This document shows, in pieces, positions 44,556 to 56,410 of a stretch of DNA of 64,000 nt. The translations under genes were made by a program, and so were the position numbers. Within the stretch, counting starts at the first letter, position 1, and each line of letters begins with the position of its first letter. The notes under the pieces were generated by a model that made no database searches, had not been told where the DNA came from, and worked only from the letters and a program-made list of their open reading frames with translations. The DNA comes from Caprella mutica (lineage: Eukaryota > Arthropoda > Malacostraca > Amphipoda > Caprellidae): the NCBI GenBank assembly GCA_947561585.1, contig CANNZV010002492.1:1-64000 (forward strand), given 5' to 3'.

Positions 44556-45600
44556 GGTGGCCGGTCAATTGATCCCCGGCCATTTGATCCCCATACCATT
44601 TGATTCCCGTGCATTTGGTCCCCGGTCATTTGATTCCCAGTCATTTTTTTTGTTCATATATTTAACAAACAATATATATTACGATCTTTATTTCTATATA
44701 AAAATTGGCATTTACTATTTAAATAATAAATAAAACTTGTGAAACAATTTGACATCTACAATTTATATAATAAATTTTATGTATAATGAAAAAAAATAAC
44801 ATAATTTAAACAGATATAGAACTTATTATTGCAACATATTAATATTTTTATTTACAAATAATTTACATTAACAATTAGCCAGAAAACATATTACAGGTGA
44901 TAGATAGGAAATATTAACCAGCTATTGATTGGTTCATTTGTAAGCTAAGTGAATATACCTAACTTTCAATTAAGCTGTTTTCTCCGTAACTAACACCTCA
45001 TGTAGGTGGGATAGATTGAAAATCATTTTATGGTAAATTGTATACTTACATAAATTAACCATAAAATTATTTTTGATCTATCCCACCTGCATGATGATAA
45101 TAATTGTACATAATTGTTACTGCAAAAAGGCTTAACGGAAAACTACCGATAAAATAGTCAAAAGTTGCTCCTAAAATAGTTTTTATTCCAGGACAAATAA
45201 TTACGAGAGATGCTCCTGATTTATTTGATTAGTCATGTGTGCTAGTTATAATAAGTGTGGGGTATGCCTGTACATTTGATTTCACCATTGAATATTTTTT
45301 GTTGCCGGAATGTAAATTTGAAAGCATCTATTGTTACTTATTTGAATAAAAAAAATTAATTTCTTGTTAGCTGTTTTTACCCTTATTACTTATAGTTTCT
45401 TTAAAAAACTTCATCGACTGTAAGGTGCACATTTCAAAAATACGCTAAATAATTTATATATATTACACCTAATAGTAGGTGTATAAACAAAAAATATAAC
45501 TGGGAATCAAATGACCGGGGACCAAATGACTGGGGATCAAATGGTATGGGGATCATATGACCGGGTATATTTTGACCGAGGATCAATTGACCTAGACCCA
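44556..45600. mobile_element. Element whose inverted termini are motif arrays (GGTCATTTGATCCCC)
   Basis: The left ~90 bp and right ~100 bp are inverse arrays of the module CCGGTCATTTGATCCCC and variants (GGTCAATTGATCCCC, CATACCATTTGATTCCC). The right array has one module more. Flanked by TATTATAT on both sides (44548-44555, 45601-45608), an 8-bp duplication although in AT-rich sequence. The ~850-bp interior is AT-rich with no ORF and has a GATAGATTGAAAATCATTTT / AAATTATTTTTGATCTATC foldback. Confidence 0.75.
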
Positions 45601-45744
45601 TATTATATATAGCCTATATAGTATATTTGATGATATTTCATGGTAAATTCAACTGACTTGTGAGTGTGCACCCCCCCCCCCCTACCCCCATGTAAAAATA
45701 ATATTGTAACTAACAATATCGGTGGATTTCAAACTAGGTATCTA

Positions 45745-46290
45745 TTCAAATCAGGATACAGTAGGGTATGGTAATCAGCTGATAGAATCTATAGTTTGAC
45801 GTGACCACCGGATGACTGGAAATGGCGACTCTGACCACACTTTGAAACATGGGAAAACCTACTGAAACTTAGCACTTATAAATTTAATTTTTTTCTTATC
45901 AATTACTAACTAGGCATTGGTTAAATTGTATTCCATCATTTTTTTCCTTATTTGTTATTCATAGGAACTACAATTTAGCAGTTTAATAGCACTACTTTAC
46001 GCTCCTAGGTACCATATTTTGAAGACCCTATTTTTTCTAGAGAAGTTAAAGAAATTAACAATAAAAACACACCTGAATTATATCTATATGTTCAACTTTG
46101 AGGTTCAATCGCCATTTTCGCTTTTCTTTTGCACGAAACCCTTATAAAATGACTTCAAACTTCTCGATATTAACATGCAAATACGAGGAATTATAGGCCG
46201 CTCGGTCACAAACAAGGAATGTGTTGTTGTGGTGACGTCATATTTTTGTAACGTCTGCTAGGTACTATACCCGATTATGTTCCTGTACCC
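45745..46290 (-). repeat. Dispersed ~540-bp repeat, copy 2 (inverted)
   Basis: Inverse of 28925-29460 along its whole length, with a few indels. The ends CAGGATACAGTAGGGTATGG and GGGTATAGTACC-type are shared. Confidence 0.75.
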
Positions 46291-46885
46291 TGATTCAAAT
46301 AATCTAATTTTACCATTAATTTTCAGTAGCTACCTAAAGCTTAAATTGAGAAAATGTTACGAATGTGAAATAAGTAAAGACTGGATTATATAACTAGAGG
46401 CATAGAAGGTACCTGCCTTATGTAAATTAATCTAAAATGAACTATCTAGGTTCTAGTGTATTCAATTTACACTTCTAACTAAGTTCTGACTCAAGAATTA
46501 TGTGATGCTGTTAATAAAGCTAGTAAAGTAGGTATTTTACTGCTGCAACTCATTACGACAAACCATTATTTTAATTAATAAGCTGTATTGCCTACCTAAA
46601 TGGCAGTGCCTTTGGTATTGATATACTATATATTGATGCGTTTACATCAATTAATTCAACAAATATTAGTTACAGTGGAAAATGTGATATCGTTATATTT
46701 TTAAACGAAACTTATAATATGCAACTTGTACACTGTACAGGGTAAAATTAATTATGAACTAGGCAGGTAGGTACATCATATGCAATTAAAAGTGAATTAT
46801 TAAAATACATTCATTCAGAAATAAGATTATACAATATAACTTAATCATCGGATTTAAAAAAACGGTATATGAATTGGTTATAGCC

Positions 46886-47330
46886 CTGATAAGATTGCAC
46901 TATCGGACCAACGTCGGTAAACGTTGGCAAAGTAAAGGAGTAAAGGCACGATATGGCATTGGCACGCCTATGCTATTACACAGTGGGCCAATGCAATGAA
47001 AACGACAATGGGCCAACGGTTGCCAATCAGCACTGGCCCAATGAAGGAAAACATTGGTTAACCAACCCAGTGATTTTTTGATGTACCAGTATATCTATTA
47101 TACTAGTATACCGGTTCCATTTGGCAGTTATCGCCTGACTATCAGAGAAAATAGGTGCAAACGATCTCTCCTAACTTTAATCACACCAAATAGCCAATTA
47201 ATATCCTCAATTAAGTATATCTGTGAAATTTTAGCCGTTTCGGGCAATTTAGGCTTGTTATTCCTTCAATTATTAATTTAACACATTATTTATTTCATCC
47301 ATAAAAATGAGCTTGGACGCTAGTGTTAAC
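46886..47330 (-). repeat. Uninterrupted copy of the repeat that hosts the Tc1 element
   Basis: Inverse of 26325-26578 joined to 28176-28375. Supplies the empty target site (TATAATAGATATACTGGTAC on the complementary strand). Ends ~10 bp before the 3' end of the RLE LINE. Confidence 0.75.
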
Positions 47331-47529
47331 TAATATATTTAGTATGAAAAGTTATATTTTCGTCTGAAATAATTATTCAAATTGAAAATTATACTTTCTA
47401 TTTTTTTTTGTTTAAAAAGACAATATTTTTCCATTAAAAACAAGAAGGATAAAATCTTTACAGAAGAGGAAATTCCTTCAGGAACTACGAGTGAGGGGTT
47501 GAGTTCCCTGAAGGGGTGGACCCGACCCT

Positions 47530-49740
47530 CTAAAACCTCTCCTTCGCGGCTGAGAGGATGCTGAAGGCATTCCCTCTCTGGATCGCAAGAGCCATTCGCC
47601 GTTGGAACCAGCAGACTCCCTTGGATCATTCGTTGTCTCAACAAGGCGTCTACCTTTGGACTTCATGATTAAGGAGGTCGTACTACCGTACGCTCCTGTG
47701 GTCTCTCTAGCAATTGGTTCAAATATGTATGCATCTCCAAGGGCGGAGTATTTCTGACGCTCACGGTTCTCCGCAGTCCCGGCAGCTGATCCGGCCTCAA
47801 CTGCGGAATCATTGAGGTGTGTCTCGGCAAATGTGTCGACACACGTGCAATCCCAAATCAGACTCTTTCCATTCATGTAAGGAAACACAGTAATACCATC
47901 TGGGCGTTTACCATCACCTCTGTCAAGCCCAGGAGGCTCAAGTACTGAAACGAGTCCTGCTCTCTGCAAAGCCCGTTTTACCACATCATTCATTGCTGCT
48001 TGTCTTGAGTGACGCCCAGAACTGTACCTACAAGACAGGCCATGCAGCCCTCTGACATCCATCCCACTACCACAGCAGCAAGAATGAGGTTCACAAACTC
48101 TGGCACCAACTCTGAGAGCAATGGCTACCCTCAGGACCTCTGGATCGAGCTGTGTACCCAATGACGGTATATGGGAATCGCGTTCAACCACACTCCAGTT
48201 TCTTTAAGAGATGCAGATAACAGTCGTGCCCTTGCCACCTGATCAGCTCTAGACAACAGACTCTCCATTAATGAATGAGCCCGTGGTGTATCCCATTCTT
48301 TTTGACTGGACTCATGGTGTGGTACCGGGAGACCAGCCTGTAAACCCTGCCTCCATGTCCCAACTGCATCTGTAAGCTCTCCGGTATCGACTACATTAAT
48401 ATTAAAAAGAATAGTTTCAACCAAATCACTCACAGAATACATTGAAAACACAAAAGCAGGTAAGGCAATATCTCCAGCTCTCCTACAACCCAGTCCACCA
48501 AGGCCAACCGGTAAAGCTGCCTGAACCCAAGAATCAGCTAACATCTCTACATTGGTCACACTGGCAACGGCAGATCTAAGTGATTCATCAAGGCAGCTAA
48601 GTTCGACTACGTGCTTGTAAGCTGGAGAAGCCCGCAGAACATATTGTAGCTTCGGAATGGAGAAAACATTTCTCAACAAAAAGAAGGCTTGATGGTTATC
48701 CACTACTCGCAATCGAGAGACCATGAGATCCAGATCTTCTTTCTTCCTTAAAATCTCCTCGGGGATACCCAAGTCACTTAAAGGCGCACCCAACAAGGAG
48801 CAATTGTCCTTATGATTCACTCTGACATTTGTAAGCACTGCCCGGAACAACAATTCTGTTTCACCAGGGGCATTATCATCGAGAATGGTCAGCTCACATT
48901 TCGCGCTATTAACTTCAAGTCCGATGGCACTCAACCCATCTATCAAGGTTTATACGTCATCCAAAACTCTCTCCGGTGTATCACCCAGGGCTGCGTCGTC
49001 CAGATACCATACATTGAACTCTGACTCAACCCTGCGAGCGACCTCGTCAATTCCAAGAGCAAACATAGCTGGTCCAAAAGGGTCACCCTGCTGGATACCT
49101 GTCTCCGACCTCAGCACCTCTTCACCAAAAAACGAAGCTGAAGGCGAAGAATAAGCTTGCCAAAGGATTCTATATAGCTCCGGCACACGGTTACGAATAA
49201 CAGTAAGGAAGGTACCTCTCCTCAGACAATTGAAAGCGTTTTTCATATCCACCTTGAGAAACACCCTCCTATGGTTACAGTCATTCAAGTACCGTCTTGC
49301 AGAATGTGCGGCAGCTTCAAAGCCACACTTCGTAGAGAACCCAAGCTGAACCGGTCTTAATTAACTACCAAGAGAGTGTGATAAGGGGCACGCACCAACC
49401 TTGGCAGCCAACCTACGCAAGGTATTACCAACTGCTATGGGTCTGATGCCACCATCCTTTTTGGTTAAAGCGCATAATGTGGCTCCATAGAAAGTTGACA
49501 AAGCAAAATCAGGAACTTCTCTCAATATCGCATTCACAAAATCTGTCAGAGTGGTCAAAAGACGTACTCCAGCCTCTGCAGATGAATGGGACAATAGCGT
49601 CTTCAAATGACCTGGCCTGAGGCCATCAGGTCCTCCGGCAGAACCAGGACGAAAAGAATTAACAGCCTTCCGGACATCTTCCTCCGAAACAATAGGCACA
49701 ATTAGAGAATTATCCGGAGGCTATGGCATAATCAAGTTTA
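47530..49740 (-). pseudogene. RT and restriction-like endonuclease of the RLE LINE
   Basis: RT blocks: GSAGGPDGLRPGHLKTLL, FLKVDMKNAFNCLRR (motif A), GIQQGDPFGPAMFALG (motif B), NVWYLDDAALG (motif C, YLDD), GLEVNSAKCEL. Then CEPHSCCCGSG followed by HGLSCRYSSGRH gives a zinc-knuckle-like cluster, and KRPDGITVF with LIWDCTCVDT is the PD-(D/E)xK nuclease core that nicks the target. Frame changes fall at ~49360, ~48950, ~48170 and ~47600. After the last, the true ending (LAIQRGNAFSILSAAKERF) sits in another frame. Spread over several frames, so not expressed. Confidence 0.85.
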
Positions 49741-50014
49741 GCGGGGCAGGCGGGTGTTTAGACCTCAAAGCTCTGACAGTCTCTTCGTTTCGTTGGGTCA
49801 GTCTATCCGAAGATGACAGCTCATGAACTGCTCCACTCACGTCACCATCTGCAAACTTTGCTGCCACTCTTTTTTTCAACTTTTGTAACTTGTCATCGTC
49901 TGAAGCGTGTTGATTATTAACAACTGGGATTATGGGTTCAGGCAGCGTAGGTGGGGGGAGTCAGTCTCTAAAAATTAGGCCACCTGCCGATTGATTTTGG
50001 TAGCAAGAGAAACC

Positions 50015-50434
50015 TTACGACCTTCTCGACCGCCATCTGGGCACTGTAGCCCCCAGTAGCAGAAGCTCATAAGCCTTGTCCATGCTAATTGGGTCTTCTA
50101 CATCAGAGCCTCCACCAAATAACAGTTGGAGGGCTCCCGCCACAGCTATTACTGATCCCCTGGGAATCGTATTTACGACTCTCAACCTGCTACGACAGCC
50201 ACCAATATATGCCTCCAAATTCGCCAGCTGATTGGGCCGCTCCTGGGGGTCATCGATTGTACCCCGCCCTCGACGCGCCACACAAACCCATCTTACTATA
50301 ACTGGCGCCTGTGCCCTGGTCAGTCCCACACATGACATGTGAAACCATCCAGAACACAGTGCACATTTAACTCTTTTCTTCCTGTTATTACATGTGTCAC
50401 ATGAGCTACAGAGCACATCCTCACCCACAATCAT
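50015..50434 (-). pseudogene. N-terminal PHD-like zinc finger part of the RLE LINE
   Basis: 139 codons from MIVGEDVLCSSCD. Cys pairs and a His follow the PHD pattern: CSSCDTC, KCALCSGWFHMSCVGL, WVCVARR (C4-H-C3). PHD fingers usually bind histone tails; in a retrotransposon this could guide integration to chromatin states, which is inference. A frameshift at ~50020 separates it from the linker (HASDDDKLQKLKKRVAAKF, 49920-49870), which leads into the RT. Confidence 0.7.
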
Positions 50435-50974
50435 TAAAATAAATTAGCAGTCTGACTGGCCAAACAGAGCAAATGCCACCAGCACACCTCAACCGGAGTG
50501 CCCATGAGCATTCAGGGGTCAACAACCTCCCTGCTCAGTACTCTGGAAACACCTGGCAGACGTTCAGAGTTCACTAGGCAGACCAACAATTCCTACCTCA
50601 GCTGTAACTTAAACCTCCTGCAACACAACTAAACAAGGTTACTACAGAATAAAAAGGTTAAAAGATATAAAAATCAAAACTAACTGACGATAAAAAAAAT
50701 AAATAAAAGCACTAAAGAATGGCAGTAACGCTGCTAATTGCGCTGCATAAGGGATTAACAATTACAAAGTACAGTCAGAACCAGCAAAGTACAGTCACCG
50801 GTCACTCGAATGTGCTGACTAAGCGAAACACAGGTCTGACGCACGAGATAATTAACAGAGGTGTTTAATAACAACAACCTCCTCCCATCACTGCTCAATA
50901 TTTTAAATAGAAATATTATCATTTTATGCTATATTCTTAGAATTATAACTTCAGAACATATATTTGTAAAACTA

Positions 50975-52268
50975 CAGGGTGGGGCGTAAGTTTGGAAGCA
51001 ATTTTTCAAACATTAATATAATTCTTAAAAATAAGTTCCTAAGTAGGTGATAGGGTTTGACCTATAATAGAGACACTACATTATGACGTGGCAGTGTTAT
51101 TTTTTTACAAAAATTTAGTCAATTCAAAAATGTCAGACAAAAGAGAAGCCATTATTGCTCTACACCGTGCCGGGAAGTCAGATTCCGTCATTTCAAAGAC
51201 TCTCTCAATAGCGAGATCGACTGTTTGGAAGTGTGTGAAGCGTTTTAATGAGAGAGGAGACTTGACTGATCGTCCAAGAAGTGGTAGACAACGCACCAAA
51301 CAATGATAAAATGCGCCCGAGAGAAGATCAGGAGGAGCCCGAAAAGGTCAATACGATTGTTAGCCAAAACAGCTAATGTGAGTCCCAGAACAATGAGAAG
51401 AGTTGTCAAAGAAGACCTAAAGATGTTCTCTTTCACCCTCCAAAAGAGACAGACTCTGTCAGAAGCTGTAAAGAAAAAGAGATTGGAGAGAAGCAAAGCA
51501 CTTCTGAGAGAATTGAAGTCTGGCACGGCTGGTGAAATTGTTTGGTCTGACGAAAAAATGTTCACAGTAGAAATGGCTCACAACCGGAGGAATGACAGAA
51601 TAATTAATGACAGTAAAAGTGCAAAAGACATCCCATACAACCAAAAAACTGTCCACAGAACCATGAAACCTGCTTCAGTAATGGTCTGGGCCGCCGTTTC
51701 AGAAACTTGGAGATCTCCTTCAATTCTTGTGGAACAAGGCGCCAAAATCAATGCTAAATGTTATATTGAGAATATTTTGACGCCAATGTTGGAGTCAGCT
51801 AAGGATCACTTTGGTAATGACACTCTATGGACATTTCAGCAAGACGGCGCGACTTCACATACTGCAAATGTCACTCAAAACTGGTGCCATGACCATCTTC
51901 CACGGTTTTGGTCCAAAGAAATGTGGCCTCCCTGCTCCCCAGATGTTAATCCTATGAACTTTTTGGTATGGTCCATTCTTGAATCAAAGGCCTGTGGTAA
52001 ATTCCATCGCAGTGTGGATGATTTAAAGCGTTCGCTCCAGAGATCTTGGAAGGAAATTTCACAAGAACAGTTGCGTGCCGCAGTAGGAGGAGTTCGGAGG
52101 AGATTTGAGGCTGTTATTAAAAACAAGGGGGGACATTTTGAATAAATTTATGATTTTTGAATTCTTAAAACCCTTATGTAATAATACATAACTGTAAATT
52201 ATCAAATATATTTTTCGTTGGATTGTAATATGCACTTTCATTTGCTTCCAAACTTATGCCCCACCCTG
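50975..52268 (+). mobile_element. Mariner-family element (DD37D type)
   Basis: Terminal inverted repeats CAGGGTGGGGCGTAAGTTTG and CAAACTTATGCCCCACCCTG, flanked by TA on both sides (50973-50974, 52269-52270). 1,294 bp with a single transposase gene on the plus strand. Complete ends and a single frameshift mean a fairly recent copy. Confidence 0.93.
51130..52145 (+). pseudogene. Mariner-type transposase (DD37D-like), one frameshift
   Basis: Starts MSDKREAIIALHRAGKS. Two HTH motifs (VISKTLSIARSTVWKCVKRF; SIRLLAKTANVSPRTMRRV) bind the terminal repeats. Catalytic segments: IVWSDEKMFTVE (first Asp), WTFQQDGATSHTA (second Asp), WPPCSPDVNPMNFLVW. With 37 residues between the second Asp and the last position the family is DD37D (maT-like), but the third catalytic residue is Asn instead of Asp. 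A 1-bp deletion at ~51300 joins RPRSGRQRTK out of frame to MIKCAREKIRR. Either change alone would inactivate it. The end is KNKGGHFE. Confidence 0.88.
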
Positions 52269-52270
52269 TA

Positions 52271-52717
52271 TATTCTTAGTGTTAGTAACTATATAATTTC
52301 TAACCTTAGAGGTGCCACCCCAGAACTCCGTCGTGAACATTTACAAGAGAAAATGCTTACAGGGGAAGTTTAGAATCAACTAATTGATACAAAGCGGATT
52401 CTGCTGCTTGCTGAAACTGTGTGATATGAGTAGATGAAGGGTCAGGGAAAGAGAATTGGTCTTTCAATTACGGATTGCTTCAATTGATTGAATTTTCTTG
52501 AAAGTTCGACGGTGTTAAAGATTTCGAAGTTTGGCCAACTCGTAATAATTCTTTCACAAGTATTGCTGTTTGAACAAAGTTAGGGATCATATGCCAACGA
52601 GAAATCAGCATAACTAACTCGTCTTAGTTCGTTTGCTGCTGATGGTAGAGGGAACTGAAACATTATGTTTTAATTCTGCCTGCAGGTGGTCGAGCGCCGT
52701 TGAGCTTGTCTCATAAA
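52271..52717. other. Spacer with a short inverted relative of 56405-56465
   Basis: 52274-52340 (TTAGTGTTAGTAACTATATA, GAGGTGCCACCCCAGAACTC) matches inverted sequence just after the Gypsy LTR at 56.4 kb, which suggests LTR/leader remnants of one family in opposite orientation. No protein could be read with confidence. Confidence 0.4.
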
Positions 52718-53994
52718 TGGAGCCCGGATTATGCTATAAACGCTATTTTGACTATAAAAATAAAGTTTTATATCGTTTATAGCATAAACGCTATTTTGAC
52801 TATAAAAGCTATTTTGACTAGAAATTAAAAGATAGAACTAGTAATTATGGTATAAACGACTATAAAACCTATGATAAACCATCATTTACGTTCAAAATAT
52901 ATTTGTAACAGATAATTATATAATTGATAAATTAAACATGCAAGAGACAATAAAATTAGTATGCCCTTTCATTCACATTTTTTATAGTAATATTCCATAG
53001 AAAACGTACGAGCATAATTATTGGGAAATTAAACTGAGTTGAAAAATGAATAAATCACTACTCAATACAATTTTCTTAAATAAATAGAATGATACACGAT
53101 GAATGAAGATATGCCCAATAAAATAAATATATGGTATTTATATATTGTGACCGGGTAATTTCGCTCTTTGCGTAAAGAAGTTACTTTGAGCACACACATT
53201 TCTGAACGTATTAGTTAATTGAGTGCCCAGACGTGAAAGTGAATATAAGTGAAATTTCCAGACCGTGTGGCTGCTCAGTGCAATGCGTTTTATATCAAGT
53301 TAAACATGCATTGTAAAAACAAAACATACCAAAGTGAAACAACCCGAAACTGTTTTGAAGTTGAAATTTGCTTTTCAAAATTGAAAATAATTTTAAGCAT
53401 GACAGATGAAAATATCAATAAAATGTTGGTAATTTCTCGTAATAAAATTTAATTGTTTCATTAAAAAGTAGCATATTTATCATATTAAGAATAATTGTTA
53501 CTGTTTTTGGATTTGATTTGTGCTGTTTGTTCTATTTGAGTGTCTTTGTTATATTTTCTTAGTTGGCTGTGACTTGGACAACATAGTTTTGGATACATTT
53601 TGTTTAGTTTACTTTCATCTTCTTAGTTTTTTATAAAAATAAAAGCTACGAATAAATTAAGAAACATGGGTTTTATTTACTATCTAATAAACTCATAGTT
53701 TTATAAATACGATATTATACGTACACATTTGCCATTAATTGTTGCGTAAGTTCTGTGAATAATAATTAAAAATCAACTATTAACAAATAAACAAGAATAG
53801 CATAATTAGTCTTGAATTTACTTCTAAAAGTTTCTATAATGCGGATAAAAGAAAGGAAATGCATCAAATTTTGGACACACTCAGCTAATAAAAGGACTCT
53901 TTTTAGCGACTTTAAAACTCTTTTTTAGAGCTATAAAAACTTTTTTTAAGCGCTATTACGATTACTTTCGTTAGAACTATAAATCCGGGCTCTA
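52718..53994 (+). mobile_element. hAT element, uninterrupted copy
   Basis: TGGAGCCCGGATTATG at the left, CTATAAATCCGGGCTCTA at the right, and an 8-bp target duplication CTCATAAA / CTCATAAC (7 of 8). 1,277 bp. It reads through both sites where the 17.4-kb copy has insertions, so it serves as their empty-site reference. Confidence 0.88.
53337..53452 (+). pseudogene. hAT transposase C-terminal remnant
   Basis: FEVEICFSKLKIILS, then DENINKMLVISRNKI and a stop: the hAT dimerisation tail, 9 residues shorter in the DKR region than the copy at 17970-18092. Only this block remains; the catalytic core is absent. Confidence 0.7.
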
Positions 53995-54002
53995 CTCATA
54001 AC

Positions 54003-55710
54003 CGAGAAATGTTGATTCCTCGGTTATTGGTTTGAAAAATTCACACTTCTCAATTTAGAGACGAAATTTGTGTTCGGCTAAGAAAGAAAATATTTTAACA
54101 AGGTCAGTTTCGTTGCTGTTCGACGGTGTCACTGGCTATAAGATCATCCAGATCGACGCATTCATTTGGTATTTCTGCTACAAGAGGAGGAAGAAAACAC
54201 TGAAAAGTGGATCCAGCAATTACGAGTTCAAATGACATATAAAAAAGTAAAAAATGAGTGCATATATTGCAGTTTTGGATTTCTCTTTAGGAGCTACCGG
54301 AGTCAAAATCAGGTATTTAGGAAGAATGTTTTTTGCGCTAGTATCAATTAAATGAAGGTTTATAGTATAAGTAGAAGGTTTTTCATTTGAAACATCCAGT
54401 AGAATTTTAGTGTATATTCTAGTGTCAGCAATTGAGTTATTTCTGAAATCAATTGTCAAACAATTTGCTGCTAAAAATCTATACCAAGAGTGTATAAGTT
54501 ACATTGGCAATGATTAAGGACCATTGAATTGATCGTTTCATCCATGGAATTGGAAGCCGAAGCATTTGGCAGATTGAAACAAGTAGATCTAATGAATGGA
54601 GAATATTCAGCAGGAGAAGCGAGAAACTGGACGAAAGTTAGGCGATATATTGGAAGAACGAGAAAAGAGAATGCACCAAGGTTTTAAGTACATGTCTCTG
54701 TTGCCATAATAGAGGTTACACCTCCATTATGAATGGTAGTAGTTGATACAACATCTGTGTGTGTTACAACAACGTTATACAACAACGCCCACTTGCCAAC
54801 TCACGAAACCCGTGGATGGACAAGTCCGACCGGACTTGGTCCGACCAACCAGTCTTCAAGAGACCATCGCGAACTATGAACACTTTAGTTAGGTGCCAAT
54901 GGTATTTAAAGGGTGAACTGGAGAGTCCAACCTTCCAGTGAGTGAATAAACTTCATTTAAGGTACTGATAGTACTTTTCAAAGATGTTTTTCTACTCACT
55001 GCAGATAGAAATAACACACAATGCATTATTCAAATTTAACACGCTAGTGGTAATGGCTTTCTATCGAAACGATTAACATATAGATCGATCAGATTCACTA
55101 ATAGTTCATTTTAGTAAAACCTGATTTTCTAATAAACATCCAAATTTAAGCATACTATTTCAGAGTCCTGTTTAACCCTATACATGATCAGAAATGTTAC
55201 AAGTTCCTAACTATTAGTTAAGTATTTCAATTAGAATAATTGAAATACTTGCTTGATTCCTTTTAAATTAATTAAGTATTAATTTCAATTCTATCTATAG
55301 AAAAAGAACTCAATATTCTAAGTTGTATAACTGATTTACAAAGTTCATGAAGTTATATAACTTAGTACAAATTATAAAGTTATATTCTGAGTTACAAGTT
55401 ATAGCTCTGGGTTACAAGTTATAAAGTTATGTTCTTAAGTTAACAGTTATATTAGCGGCTTACATCAAAGCTATTCGTTTATAATTATATTCGAGCTCCT
55501 AGCGAGAATAACATGACCATAAATTTAAATAGCATTTCCTTCTAATGAACAGTGTACAAGATTAAAAAGATTATGTCTGATTAAATGATTATCAAATTAT
55601 AGAAATTGAAAGATTAAGTAAAGATACAAGTTCAGCGTATTAACAATCTTTCTATTGTTAATAAAAGTGTTTCTATTTGTAAATCTTCTAATAAATATTT
55701 CTTTTCTGTA
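54003..55710. other. Degraded region before the Gypsy fragment
   Basis: At ~54735-54765, GTAGTTGATACAACATCTGTG repeats part of the LTR at 56.2 kb, so a broken 5' LTR may lie here. The rest of the expected gag-pol interior is not recognisable. 55330-55450 is a run of imperfect TTATAAAGTTATAT repeats. Confidence 0.4.
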
Positions 55711-56063
55711 TGTGAACTTGTTTGGGCCAGAGCATACGGTGGTCCTTCCAAATGGGTGCGGGGAATAGTAAAGAAACGAAACAGTTCTCGTACTTATAAA
55801 GTATGGGTTGGCGAGAAGCTATGGAATTGTCATGTCGATCAATTAAGGTGCTGTCATGCTGATGCGGAGTTTCACGCTCTCTCCAATGATCCTCTGGACT
55901 CTGACGATACTTACATGTACTTTCAGCCAAATGGGGTACATGTGGAGACTCGAGAGTCACGAGGAGAGGAAGTAGCTGCGACTGACTAACAGCAGGAAAA
56001 GCGCTACCCAGCCCGTGACAGAAGGCCACCTATTCGTTTTGCCGATGAATTTTCATATCGATA
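55711..56063 (+). pseudogene. Gypsy integrase C-terminal fragment
   Basis: Reads LVWARAYGGPSKWVRGIVKK, then SYKVWVGEKLW-type sequence (TYKVWVGEKLWNCHVDQLR), the GPY/F module that ends Gypsy integrases and binds DNA. After a short break it ends YPARDRRPPIRFADEFSYR. Followed by a purine tract (AGGAAGGGAG) and the 3' LTR, exactly as in a Gypsy 3' end. Everything upstream of the GPY/F module is missing or unrecognisable. Confidence 0.75.
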
Positions 56064-56171
56064 GGAACAATATTGATTTTGTAGTTTTAGTTATTTTTGT
56101 AATTTAAAAATTTTGTATAACTTATTAGAATCATAAATATTAATAACTGTTTAATAGCCTAGGAAGGGAGA

Positions 56172-56410
56172 TGTTATATATGTACTTTTGTTTTGTAACC
56201 GGTAGTTGATACAACATCTGTGTGTGTTACTAGACTCTACTACTATCATGTACTTACATCACTATAGCTTTCATTCATGTCAGTTAGTTACTACCCAACC
56301 CTTGTCATCTAATCATTGTGCTAACTAATAAAAGCTATACAGTCGTACTAGTTTTCACTATACACTTCAGTCTTCTTTCCTGTGGGTTTCTTTCAAGGAA
56401 CTGTTCTGCG
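56172..56410 (+). mobile_element. Gypsy 3' LTR (approximate limits)
   Basis: Begins TGTTATATATG straight after the polypurine tract. Contains TTGATACAACATCTGTGTGT (also at 54738) and AATAAAAGC as a TATA/poly(A)-like box. The right limit near GGGTGGCACC is inferred. Confidence 0.5.

Larger units (their letters stand above)
47335..50900 (-). mobile_element. RLE-type non-LTR retrotransposon with PHD finger
   Basis: Minus strand, in order: ~450 bp of 5' sequence, PHD-finger ORF (50434-50015), RT (49700-48200), CCHC-like cysteine cluster and restriction-like endonuclease (48130-47530), ~190 bp of 3' UTR. Endonuclease after RT, with no APE domain, is the layout of R2/NeSL/CRE-type elements. GC content is clearly higher than the surroundings. 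Five or more frame breaks. Clade not assignable without a tree. Confidence 0.8.
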
